Positions 5,621 to 11,874 of a stretch of DNA of 11,874 nt are shown here, one piece after another. The notes under the pieces are model-generated. The model saw only the letters and a list, made by a program, of their open reading frames with translations. It was not told the origin of the DNA and made no database searches. A program made the translations under genes and the position numbers. Source of the DNA: Comamonas sp. Lineage in GTDB: Bacteria > Pseudomonadota > Gammaproteobacteria > Burkholderiales > Burkholderiaceae_C. Where the stretch lies: contig JAFAIY010000053.1 of assembly GCA_019236485.1 (NCBI GenBank), positions 1-11,874 on the forward strand, given 5' to 3'. Position 1 is the first letter of the stretch; the number at the start of each line of letters is the position of its first letter.

Positions 5621-6603
5621 CAGCTCCTGACCCGCGACAACAGCGGCATGCCCGTGCGCCGCGTGAACTCCTCGTAGCTGATGGGCGTGTCCATGCGCGT
5701 GTCGGCGCTGTTGGCCTGCCAGTGCACCCAGCTCTTGCCGGTGCTGGCGTCGTAGACCAGCTTGAAGATGTAGTCGGGCACGGCCACCTTGCCGCCGCCT
5801 ATGGTCGGGGCGTTCTTCGCAAACACCGGGCCGGTGAAGACGAACACATCGCCCTGGGCGCGCATCGCGTATTTGCGCGTGGCCTGCTCGACCTGGCTCC
5901 AGGCGCCGGCGTTGTGCACCTGGTTCTGCGGCACCATATTGGCCAGGCTGAAGCTCTGGGCCATGGCTTCGGGCGTGCCCATATCGCCCGCGGGAGCCAT
6001 ATGGCCGCGCGAATAGCCGGAATGCTTGTAGTCGTCCAGCTCCGAGCGCTCGGCGCGCGGCAGGCGCGCATCGGCGTAGAACTTGTCGGTGCGTTTCAGG
6101 CCCTGGCCCTGCTGCAGGGAGTGGCGGTTCAGGCGTTCGGCCACGAACACCGGGGTCTTGGTCTCGCCGTTGTGCAGCACGGCAAAGCTGCTGAAACACA
6201 GCTCGCGCTCGTGCGGGTGCAGCTGCAGCGCCGGCGCCTGGCCCGAAGGAAAGAACTGCGGGCAGTTTGCAAAGCGCGTGGGCTGCGCGGAGGCCGTGAC
6301 ATCGGCCTTGCCGACCCTGCCGCCGACGGCCGTGGTGTGCGCGCCCGCATCCGCCATGCCGGGCCAGCCGTTCTTGCGGAAAGCGTCCAGCGCCGGCATG
6401 TGCAGCGCTGCCAGAGTCTGGTTGAGCAGCCTCTCCACGGACCAGGTCGGGTTGAAGCTGCAGCTGGCGATCTGGAAGCTGGCCAGTGCGGAGGCGCCAG
6501 CCGACAGCGCAAAGCGTTTGGCGCGGGACAGGCCGAAGGTCAGGGCTCTGGAGGCGGTGCCGCGCTTGCGCGCCGGCGTCTTCTTTTTCTTGGCGGACGT
6601 CAT
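5620..6603 (-). CDS. DNA/RNA non-specific endonuclease (beta-beta-alpha metal, NUC1/NucA type)
   Basis: The 327-residue protein carries the nuclease core in its C-terminal two thirds. SRGHMAPAGD has the catalytic His at 201. LANMVPQ precedes HNAGAW, with the Mg-binding Asn at 231, and VEQ has Glu 239. The VFTGPVF strand and the late RRTGMPLL match the family order of the Serratia nuclease. The usual DRGH is SRGH here. These enzymes cut DNA and RNA without base preference. The N-terminus is odd: a Lys/Arg-rich stretch (residues 5-30) is followed by a hydrophobic segment ending QIASC48, a possible lipobox. Export is plausible but uncertain. The ATG at 6603 lies within a 12-bp inverted repeat. 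It follows the xdhC terminator by about 35 bases, with no clear promoter between. Nuclease assignment is strong; its biological role is unknown. Confidence 0.9.
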   Translation of the reverse strand: MTSAKKKKTPARKRGTASRALTFGLSRAKRFALSAGASALASFQIASCSFNPTWSVERLLNQTLAALHMPALDAFRKNGWPGMADAGAHTTAVGGRVGKADVTASAQPTRFANCPQFFPSGQAPALQLHPHERELCFSSFAVLHNGETKTPVFVAERLNRHSLQQGQGLKRTDKFYADARLPRAERSELDDYKHSGYSRGHMAPAGDMGTPEAMAQSFSLANMVPQNQVHNAGAWSQVEQATRKYAMRAQGDVFVFTGPVFAKNAPTIGGGKVAVPDYIFKLVYDASTGKSWVHWQANSADTRMDTPISYEEFTRRTGMPLLSRVRS

Positions 6604-6632
6604 TCAGGCGGCAATGGTACGCCGCCTGAATG
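6601..6632 (-). promoter_or_regulatory. Perfect 12-bp inverted repeat covering the nuclease start codon
   Basis: CATTCAGGCGGC (6601-6612) and GCCGCCTGAATG (6621-6632) are exact reverse complements with an 8-base spacer. The nuclease start codon (6603-6601) is the last triplet of the repeat on the coding strand. In mRNA the start and the ribosome binding region would be paired, and as DNA the site could be an operator. No T run follows on either side that would make it a terminator. The repeat is seen directly; either role is inferred. Confidence 0.55.
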
Positions 6633-6637
6633 CTTCC

Positions 6638-6667
6638 AAAAACATAGTGCGGCCCATGGGCCGCACT
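6638..6667 (-). terminator. Rho-independent terminator of xdhC
   Basis: A 22-bp perfect palindrome at 6646-6667 (half-site AGTGCGGCCCA) folds to a 9-bp GC-rich stem with a CATG loop. On the minus strand it is followed by ATG and then TTTTT (6642-6638). It lies 30 bases beyond the xdhC stop, so it ends that transcript before the nuclease gene. Confidence 0.85.
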
Positions 6668-6696
6668 TTATGGTCACAACGATGCAAGCACTTGTT

Positions 6697-7776
6697 TCAG
6701 CGTCGCGGCGCGGCACTTGCAGGGCTGACGATCTCGGGGATGGCGCAGTGCGTGTCGGCCGCGCTCATGGCGATATCGTGTTCCTGCTTGGCGCTTTCCA
6801 CGGACATGGCCTGGGGCAGGGCGACGCCGTTCTTGACGGCCAGGATCTCGGCCATCACGCTCACGGCAATCTCGGCCGGGGTCTTGCTGCCTATATACAG
6901 GCCTATGGGGCCGCGCAGCTTGCTCAAAGAGGCTTCGGTTTCGTCGAAATGCTCGATCATGCGCTCGCGCCGCGCATGGTTGTTGCGGCGCGAGCCAATC
7001 GCGCCCACATAGAAGGCCGGGCTGTGCAGGGCTTCGAGCAGCGCCAGATCGTCGAGCTTGGGATCATGGGTGAGCGCGACTATGCAGCTGCGCGCATCGG
7101 GCCTGAAGGCCGTGACGGCATCGTCGGGCATGTCCGTGACCTTGAGGACCTGGTCCACCGACCAGCTGCCCATGTATTCCTCGCGCGGGTCGCAGACCGT
7201 GACCGTGAAGCCGTTGAACAAGGCCATGGTGGCCAGGTACTCGGCCAGGGCCCCGGCGCCTATGAGCAGCATGCGGTAGCCCGGACCCAGGTGATTGCTC
7301 AGCCTGTGGCCGTCGAACTCCAGGGCTTCGGGCTGCTGCGCCAGGGTGAGCGTGACGGCGCCGCTGTCGCAGTCGACGCTGCGCTGCACCAGGCTGCCGG
7401 CTTCGAGCTGCGTCACCAGCTGCTGCAGGCTGGCGGCATCGGGGTTGAATTCCAGCAGCAGCTCCAGCGTGCCGCCGCAGGGCAGGCCGAAGCGGTGGGC
7501 CTCGTCGGCGCTCACGCCATAGCGCACCAGCTGGGGCGTGCTCTCGGGAATGCCGGCGCCGCCCAGAGCCCGGGTGTGGCGCGCGATCAAATCGTCCTCG
7601 ATGCAGCCGCCAGAGACGGAGCCTATGGCGCGGCCGTCCTCGCGCAGCGCCATCATCGAGCCCATGGGTCGGGGGGATGAGCCCCAGGTTCGCACCACGG
7701 TGGCGAGCAGGGCGCGCTGGCCGGCCTGGCGCCAGTCGCGCAAGGCCTTGAGCACCATGACATCGATGTTGTCCAT
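6697..7776 (-). CDS. xdhC: XdhC-family molybdenum-cofactor maturation protein
   Basis: The 359-residue protein has the XdhC/CoxI N-terminal domain with GSSPRPMG (32-39), the signature GSVSGGCIEDD (C58) and LPCGGTLEL (C100). A C-terminal Rossmann domain follows, with GAGALAEY (173-180), VCDPRE, GSRRN (261-265) and YIGSKTPAEIAVSVMAEI. XdhC proteins bind molybdenum cofactor, support its sulfuration and load it into xanthine-dehydrogenase-family enzymes in the cytosol. The hydroxylase just upstream on the same strand is the obvious client. The ATG at 7776 has AAAGGA six bases ahead. The open frame runs to 7944, but that extension overlaps the preceding terminator and has no family similarity. Terminators on both sides make it a separate transcription unit, so it should have its own promoter in 7777-7925, though none was recognised. 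Confidence 0.93.
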   Translation of the reverse strand: MDNIDVMVLKALRDWRQAGQRALLATVVRTWGSSPRPMGSMMALREDGRAIGSVSGGCIEDDLIARHTRALGGAGIPESTPQLVRYGVSADEAHRFGLPCGGTLELLLEFNPDAASLQQLVTQLEAGSLVQRSVDCDSGAVTLTLAQQPEALEFDGHRLSNHLGPGYRMLLIGAGALAEYLATMALFNGFTVTVCDPREEYMGSWSVDQVLKVTDMPDDAVTAFRPDARSCIVALTHDPKLDDLALLEALHSPAFYVGAIGSRRNNHARRERMIEHFDETEASLSKLRGPIGLYIGSKTPAEIAVSVMAEILAVKNGVALPQAMSVESAKQEHDIAMSAADTHCAIPEIVSPASAAPRR

Positions 7777-7925
7777 ATGTGGTCCTTTTTCGCAGATGCC
7801 GCAGCGGCTTGGCCCCGGGCATCGGATATTTTCCTTCACCCCGAGTGGCCATGCTTGCAGCAGCCGATCGGCCTGGGTAAAGGCTTGGCCCTGGCCAGGC
7901 GGTTTTCTGGCCTTGAGGGCTGAAT

Positions 7926-7984
7926 AAAAAAGCCTTTCCTCCAATCCGAAGCGCTGCTGCGCAGCGCCAGGGTGGTGGAAAGGC
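7926..7984 (-). terminator. Rho-independent terminator after the cytochrome c gene
   Basis: On the minus strand GCCTTTCC (7984-7977) pairs with GGAAAGGC (7939-7932), enclosing a second perfect stem GCGCTGC/GCAGCGC (7967-7961 with 7957-7951). TTTTTT follows (7931-7926). A further GC hairpin, GCCCCG/CGGGGC (7993-7998 with 8004-8009), lies just after the cytochrome stop codon. Together they separate the hydroxylase operon from xdhC. Confidence 0.82.
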
Positions 7985-8018
7985 CGTGTGCCGCCCCGGC
8001 TTACGGGGCTGGCAGCGC

Positions 8019-9320
8019 TTAGTGCGCGGAGGCTGCCGTCTGCTGGCGCAGCTGGCCGACCTTGCTCTTCAGATCACTCCACTCGGCCACGCCGTACTGG
8101 GCTCGCATGGTGTTGAGCAGGGTGGCGATCTGGGCATCGCTGAGCGCGTGGCGGAAGGCCGGCATGGTACCCAGTTCCGAATGGGCAGGCTTTTGTACGC
8201 CTTCCAGCACGGCCATGATGGCATTGTCAGGCGACTCGGCGTGCAAGCTGGTGCTCAGCGCCAGTTGTGGACGCACGCCAAAGGTGCTGGCCGAAGGATC
8301 GGCGCGGTGGCAGGCCATGCAGGCGCCCTGGTAAAGGCGGTAGCCTTCGGAATCCAGCGCCAGCTTGGGCTTGGCGGTTTTCTCCTCGATCAGTGCCTTG
8401 GCATCGCCGGGGGCAGCGTTGGCATCGCGGTAGCTCATCAGATAGGTGGCGATGGCGTTCAGGTCCGCCTCCGACTGCTGAGCCAGGCCGTGGGCCACGG
8501 GGGCCATGGGGCCTGCGGCCACGCCGTGGCGTGGCGAGAAGCCGGTCTTCATGTAGCTGACCAGATCCTCATGCGTCCAGGGCAGGGGCGAGGCCGACTT
8601 GGCGGTCAGAGCCGGTGCATCCCAGCCTTCGGCGCTGCCGCCCGCAAAGTGCTCGGCGCCGGTCTTCTCGGCAGCCAGGCCATTGCGCGGCGTGTGGCAG
8701 GCGCTGCAGTGGCCCAGGCCTTCGACCAGATAGGCGCCGCGGTTCCATTCGGGCGCCTGCGCGGTGTCGTCCTTGACCACGCCGGGCTTGAGGTACAGCC
8801 AGTTCCAGGCTGCAATGCCGCGGCGCACGTTGTAGGGGAAGTTCAGCTCCGTCTTGGGCGGCTGGTTCTCCACGGCGGGCTCGCTCATCAGATAGGCGTA
8901 GAGCGATTTCATGTCCTCATCGGTCACGCGGCTGAAGGCCGTGTAGGGGAAGGCCGGGTAGAGGTAGTTGCCTTCGCGGTCCACGCCATGGCGCATGGCG
9001 CGCTCGAAGGCTTCAAAGCTCCAGCCGCCGATACCGGTCTGCGTATCGGGCGTGATGTTGCTGGTATAGATGGTGCCGAAGGGGCTGGGCATGGCCAGGC
9101 CGCCGGCATTGGTCTTTCCATTGGCAGCAGTGTGGCAGACCGCGCAGTCGCCCATCTGGGCCAGCAGCTTGCCCTTGGCGATCTGCTGGGGCGAGAACTC
9201 GGCCGTGGGAATGCTGGCTTGCGGTGCAATTTCACCTTGATGCGTGAGGGCCAGGCCGGCAGCGGCCAGAACCACCACGAGTGCGGCACCACCCAGCACG
9301 ATTTTCTTGAAGGTTTTCAT
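8019..9320 (-). CDS. Triheme cytochrome c subunit of the molybdenum hydroxylase
   Basis: The 433-residue protein has three heme c attachment motifs, CAVCH (59-63), CSACH (205-209) and CMACH (334-338), and a late Met in GTMPAF that could serve as an axial ligand. The N-terminus MKTFKK followed by a hydrophobic stretch (7-25) is a Sec signal peptide or anchor, so the protein acts in the periplasm. Triheme subunits of this type carry electrons for membrane alcohol/aldehyde dehydrogenases and for nicotinate/isoquinoline-type hydroxylases; directly following the Mo subunit, this one should do the latter. The ATG at 9320 gives a normal signal peptide and is preceded by AGAGA. An in-frame GTG at 9347 overlaps the upstream stop (GTGA) and would add nine polar residues; it is less likely. 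The gene is last in its operon. Confidence 0.92.
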   Translation of the reverse strand: MKTFKKIVLGGAALVVVLAAAGLALTHQGEIAPQASIPTAEFSPQQIAKGKLLAQMGDCAVCHTAANGKTNAGGLAMPSPFGTIYTSNITPDTQTGIGGWSFEAFERAMRHGVDREGNYLYPAFPYTAFSRVTDEDMKSLYAYLMSEPAVENQPPKTELNFPYNVRRGIAAWNWLYLKPGVVKDDTAQAPEWNRGAYLVEGLGHCSACHTPRNGLAAEKTGAEHFAGGSAEGWDAPALTAKSASPLPWTHEDLVSYMKTGFSPRHGVAAGPMAPVAHGLAQQSEADLNAIATYLMSYRDANAAPGDAKALIEEKTAKPKLALDSEGYRLYQGACMACHRADPSASTFGVRPQLALSTSLHAESPDNAIMAVLEGVQKPAHSELGTMPAFRHALSDAQIATLLNTMRAQYGVAEWSDLKSKVGQLRQQTAASAH

Positions 9321-9343
9321 CTTGATCGTCTCTGTTCTGTGGG

Positions 9344-11638
9344 TCACTTGGATGCGGCTTGGCCAGACTTGGCCGCCTTGATCGCAGCCAGCACGCGGCT
9401 GGGCGTGAACGGCACTTCGAGCAGGCGCACACCGGTGGCGTCAAAGATGGCGTTGGCCACGGCCGCAGCGCTGGGCACGGATGCCGATTCGCCGGCGCCC
9501 ATGGGGGCTTCATTGGGGCGCTCGACCAGCAGCGAGTCGATCTCGGGCAGCTCGTCGAAGCGCAGGATGGGGTAGCCGCCCCATTCCACGGAGGTGACGC
9601 CGCTCTTGTCGAAAGTGACGAATTCCTTGAGCACGCGGCTGGTGGACTGCACCACGTTGCCATGCACCTGATGGCGCACGCCTGCGGGGTTGACCATGGC
9701 ACCGGTGTCCTGGGCGACAAAGACCTTGTCGACCTTGACTTCACCGGTTTCGCGGTCCACGGTCACATCGACCACCCAGGTAGCCCAGGCCGCACCGTAG
9801 CCGGGGAACTTGCTGTGGAAATAGCGCGCATAGGCAAAGCCGCGACCCTTGACCAGACGCTGGTCATCGGGTGCCGCATTGCGGCGTGCCGGGCCTTCCT
9901 GCCAGTTGCACTGCTTCTTGGCCTCGGCAATCAGAGCCACGGCGCGTGGGTCCTTGAGATAGCGCAGGCGGTATTCGATGGGGTCGGCCTTGGCCAGATA
10001 CGCGCATTCGTCGATCCACGATTCGTGGGCGAACACATTGGGCAGGGCCGAGACGCCGCGCATCCACGAGGCGCGCACGATGGGCACGGCATCCTGGGAG
10101 ATCACGCGCATCTTGGGGTATTCGTACTGCGGGATGGCAGTGCGGTCGCCCATTTGCTGGGCCTCGGTCTTGGCAGGCACTTTGCCGGTCAGGATCAGGG
10201 CCAGTGCCGCCGCGTTGTTCGAGGGGTAGCAGGTGCGCAGCTCATAGGCGGCCACATTGTTCTGCTCGTCCAGTCCGCCACGCACGCGAATCAGCTGGCC
10301 TGTGCCCTTGGGCTCCCAGCCGGCTTCCTGCTCGCGCATCAGTTGCACGCGCACGGGCTTGCCCACGGCGGCAGACATCAGCACGGCATCCGAGCAGACG
10401 TCGTCCGCGCAGTTGCGGCCGTAGCAGCCCGAGGCCTCGAGGCGGGTGACGTTGATGTTGTCGGCATTCACGTCCATGAGCTTGGCAATGTCCTTGCACA
10501 CGTCGTGAGGGTTCTGCGAGCCGGTCCAGACCTGGATTTGGCCGTTGCCGACCTCGGCAATCGCGCAGGACGGGCCGATGGAGCCGTGAGCGTGATAGGG
10601 CCAGACATAGTCGCGGGTCAGCGCAGTCTTGACCTGCTCTATGGCCTGCAGCGCGCCTTCGTCTTCCTGCAGCACGCGGTCGGTCTTGGCGTGGTCCACC
10701 AGGGTCTGGTGCAGGCCGCTCAGCGACATATCGGGCAGGCCGTTCCATTCCTTCCAGGTGACCTTGAGCTGGCGCATGGCCGCGATGGCCTGTTCTTCAC
10801 GCTCGGCCACCACGCCCACAAAGTCGCCCTTGACCACGACCTTGACGATGCCGGGCAGATGGGCAATGGACTTTTCGTCCACGGATACCAGGGCGGAGCC
10901 CAGAGGGGCCGTGGCATCGGCGCCAGTGTAGGGCGGGCGGATCACGCGGCCGTGCAGCATGCCGGGCACGCGCAGGTCGTGGATATAGGTCAGCGCGCCC
11001 AGCACCTTGTTGGGGATGTCCACGCGCTGCACCGATTTGCCGACATATTCAAAGCCGGACTTGCGCAGCTCGATCTTGTTGTCGACCTCGATCTGCAGGT
11101 CCTGGCCTTGCACCAGATCGCCATAGCCGTAGCGCTTGCCGCCGGCGATGACAAAGCCTTTTTGCGTGGTGATGCGGTCGGCGGGAACTCCGGATTTTTC
11201 GCTGGCCAGCTTGATCAGCAACTGGCGCACCTGCGCTGCGGCATGGCGCATGGGCAGGGACGAAACCTGGATGGTGTTGCTGGCAATGGTCGGGCCCAGA
11301 TCCGGGGTGCGGGCGGTGTGGCCCAGCACCATGGTCACGGCGGCAAAGTCCACATACAGCTCGTCGGCCACCAGCTGGCCGAGTGCGGTGCGCACGCCCG
11401 TGCCCAGGTCCACGTGGCCGTTGTAGGCAGTGACGGAGCCGTCGGCGCCAATCGCGATGAAGCTGTCCACCAGCTTGGCCGAAGGAATGGCGAAAGCGCC
11501 CTTGGCGGCCGCCTCGGGGGCGGTCTGGGCCATCAGCAGATGGCCGCCGGCGACGGAGCCGACCATCAGCATGCCGCCGGCCTTGAGCAGTTGGCGACGG
11601 GTAAGCTGGGCTTGATTGTCTTTGGTGAAGAATTTCAT
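9344..11638 (-). CDS. Molybdopterin-binding large subunit, nicotinate/isoquinoline dehydrogenase type, Tat-exported
   Basis: The 764-residue protein belongs to the xanthine dehydrogenase family, IorB/NicB-like branch. The twin-arginine signal TRRQLLKAGG (13-22) precedes a hydrophobic stretch, so the folded cofactor-loaded enzyme should be exported. Family features follow in order: HVDLGTGVRTALGQ (75-88), HDLRVPGMLHGRVIRPP (220-236), YHAHGSIGPSCAIAE (348-362), ASGCYGRN (402-409), and the catalytic Glu 717 in MGAGES. The enzyme hydroxylates a substrate, likely an N-heterocycle or aldehyde, with water-derived oxygen, passing electrons to the Fe-S subunit and then to cytochrome c. The substrate cannot be read from sequence. 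The ATG at 11638 starts two bases after the small-subunit stop, with AGAAGG upstream. In NicB the cytochrome is fused to this subunit; here it is a separate gene. Confidence 0.93.
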   Translation of the reverse strand: MKFFTKDNQAQLTRRQLLKAGGMLMVGSVAGGHLLMAQTAPEAAAKGAFAIPSAKLVDSFIAIGADGSVTAYNGHVDLGTGVRTALGQLVADELYVDFAAVTMVLGHTARTPDLGPTIASNTIQVSSLPMRHAAAQVRQLLIKLASEKSGVPADRITTQKGFVIAGGKRYGYGDLVQGQDLQIEVDNKIELRKSGFEYVGKSVQRVDIPNKVLGALTYIHDLRVPGMLHGRVIRPPYTGADATAPLGSALVSVDEKSIAHLPGIVKVVVKGDFVGVVAEREEQAIAAMRQLKVTWKEWNGLPDMSLSGLHQTLVDHAKTDRVLQEDEGALQAIEQVKTALTRDYVWPYHAHGSIGPSCAIAEVGNGQIQVWTGSQNPHDVCKDIAKLMDVNADNINVTRLEASGCYGRNCADDVCSDAVLMSAAVGKPVRVQLMREQEAGWEPKGTGQLIRVRGGLDEQNNVAAYELRTCYPSNNAAALALILTGKVPAKTEAQQMGDRTAIPQYEYPKMRVISQDAVPIVRASWMRGVSALPNVFAHESWIDECAYLAKADPIEYRLRYLKDPRAVALIAEAKKQCNWQEGPARRNAAPDDQRLVKGRGFAYARYFHSKFPGYGAAWATWVVDVTVDRETGEVKVDKVFVAQDTGAMVNPAGVRHQVHGNVVQSTSRVLKEFVTFDKSGVTSVEWGGYPILRFDELPEIDSLLVERPNEAPMGAGESASVPSAAAVANAIFDATGVRLLEVPFTPSRVLAAIKAAKSGQAASK

Positions 11639-11640
11639 GA

Positions 11641-11874
11641 TCAGGCAGCCTTCTGTTCCATGGATGCAGCGGGAATGGCGGCGCTGCGGCCCTGCGCGAT
11701 CAGTTCGCGGGCGCGGGCCGCGGCCTGCATGATTTCCACATGGGTGCCGCAGCGGCACAGATGGCCGGACAGCGCCTGCTTGATCTCGTCGTCGCTGGCC
11801 TGGGGCTTCTGGTTGAACAGGCCCACCAGAGCCATGATCATGCCGTTGGTGCAGTAGCCGCACTGCGCGGCCTG
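11641..11874 (-). CDS. [2Fe-2S] small subunit of the molybdenum hydroxylase, C-terminal part
   Basis: The last 77 codons are in the window and the start lies beyond the right edge. QCGYCTNGMIM and LCRCGTHVEI supply the CxxC and CxC cysteines of the second [2Fe-2S] cluster in the helical domain of xanthine-dehydrogenase-family small subunits. The plant-ferredoxin-like first domain is outside. The wording around both cysteine pairs resembles, from memory, the nicotinate dehydrogenase small subunit NicA. It passes electrons from the Mo centre to the cytochrome. It lacks its own visible Tat signal in this part and would probably be exported bound to the large subunit, which follows two bases later. 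Family call is firm; the nicotinate link is a resemblance only. Confidence 0.92.
   Translation of the reverse strand, partial: QAAQCGYCTNGMIMALVGLFNQKPQASDDEIKQALSGHLCRCGTHVEIMQAAARARELIAQGRSAAIPAASMEQKAA

Noticed and set aside
5722..7680. 652-residue plus-strand frame spanning the nuclease and xdhC
   Set aside because: It crosses two well-supported minus-strand genes and their terminator, and its translation has no recognisable domain.
7777..7944. 56-residue N-terminal extension of XdhC
   Set aside because: It overlaps the preceding terminator and has no family similarity, and the ATG at 7776 has a strong ribosome binding site.
7986..9575. 529-residue plus-strand frame over the cytochrome gene
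   Set aside because: It is antisense to a gene with three CxxCH motifs and a signal peptide, and no motif of its own is visible.
9359..11857. 832-residue plus-strand open frame over the molybdopterin subunit
   Set aside because: It is a shadow of the well-supported minus-strand gene, with a composition rich in His, Gly, Ala and Val and no recognisable motifs.
1..11874. CRISPR arrays, tRNA or rRNA genes, transposases, integrases, phage genes
   Set aside because: No regularly spaced repeats, tRNA-like cloverleaf, rRNA-like sequence or mobile-element protein was seen on either strand.

Overview
The window is GC-rich, densely coded DNA of betaproteobacterial character. The gene set and the intergenic repeat types point to the Comamonadaceae, probably Comamonas or a close relative. 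This is a judgement from protein and repeat style; no search was run. Nine complete or nearly complete genes and two truncated edge genes fill most of the window, and no gene-free gap exceeds 300 bases.

Left part (1-3316). On the minus strand, a HutC-type GntR regulator (151-882) overlaps by four bases the start of a short-chain dehydrogenase that runs off the left edge. A 9-bp inverted repeat flanks the -10 region of the regulator's candidate promoter and may be its own operator. Divergent from it on the plus strand is a large protein of unknown family (1115-3316), with an EF-hand-like N-terminal region and three predicted membrane segments near the C-terminus.

Middle part (3317-5620, plus strand). 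After a structured leader ending in a strong intrinsic terminator just ahead of the gene come yedE (YeeE/YedE membrane transporter), yedF (TusA-like) and a DsrE-family protein. Together they look like an uptake-and-relay route for a reduced sulfur or selenium species. A hairpin-rich intergenic element of a type common in Comamonadaceae separates yedF from the dsrE-like gene. A second short palindromic repeat and an intrinsic terminator close the unit.

Right part (5620-11874, minus strand). Reading from the right edge, the units are: the end of a [2Fe-2S] small subunit, a Tat-exported molybdopterin-binding large subunit and a triheme cytochrome c. These form a tight operon for a periplasmic molybdenum hydroxylase of the nicotinate/isoquinoline dehydrogenase type, in which substrate electrons would pass from the Mo centre through Fe-S to c-type hemes. 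An intrinsic terminator follows. Next is xdhC, the family's molybdenum-cofactor maturation factor, with its own good ribosome binding site and its own terminator. Last is a DNA/RNA non-specific endonuclease whose start codon lies inside a perfect 12-bp inverted repeat.

The most interesting points are the structured yedE leader, the three-gene sulfur/selenium relay lying close to a molybdenum hydroxylase and its sulfuration factor, the orphan EF-hand membrane protein, and the hairpin covering the nuclease start.
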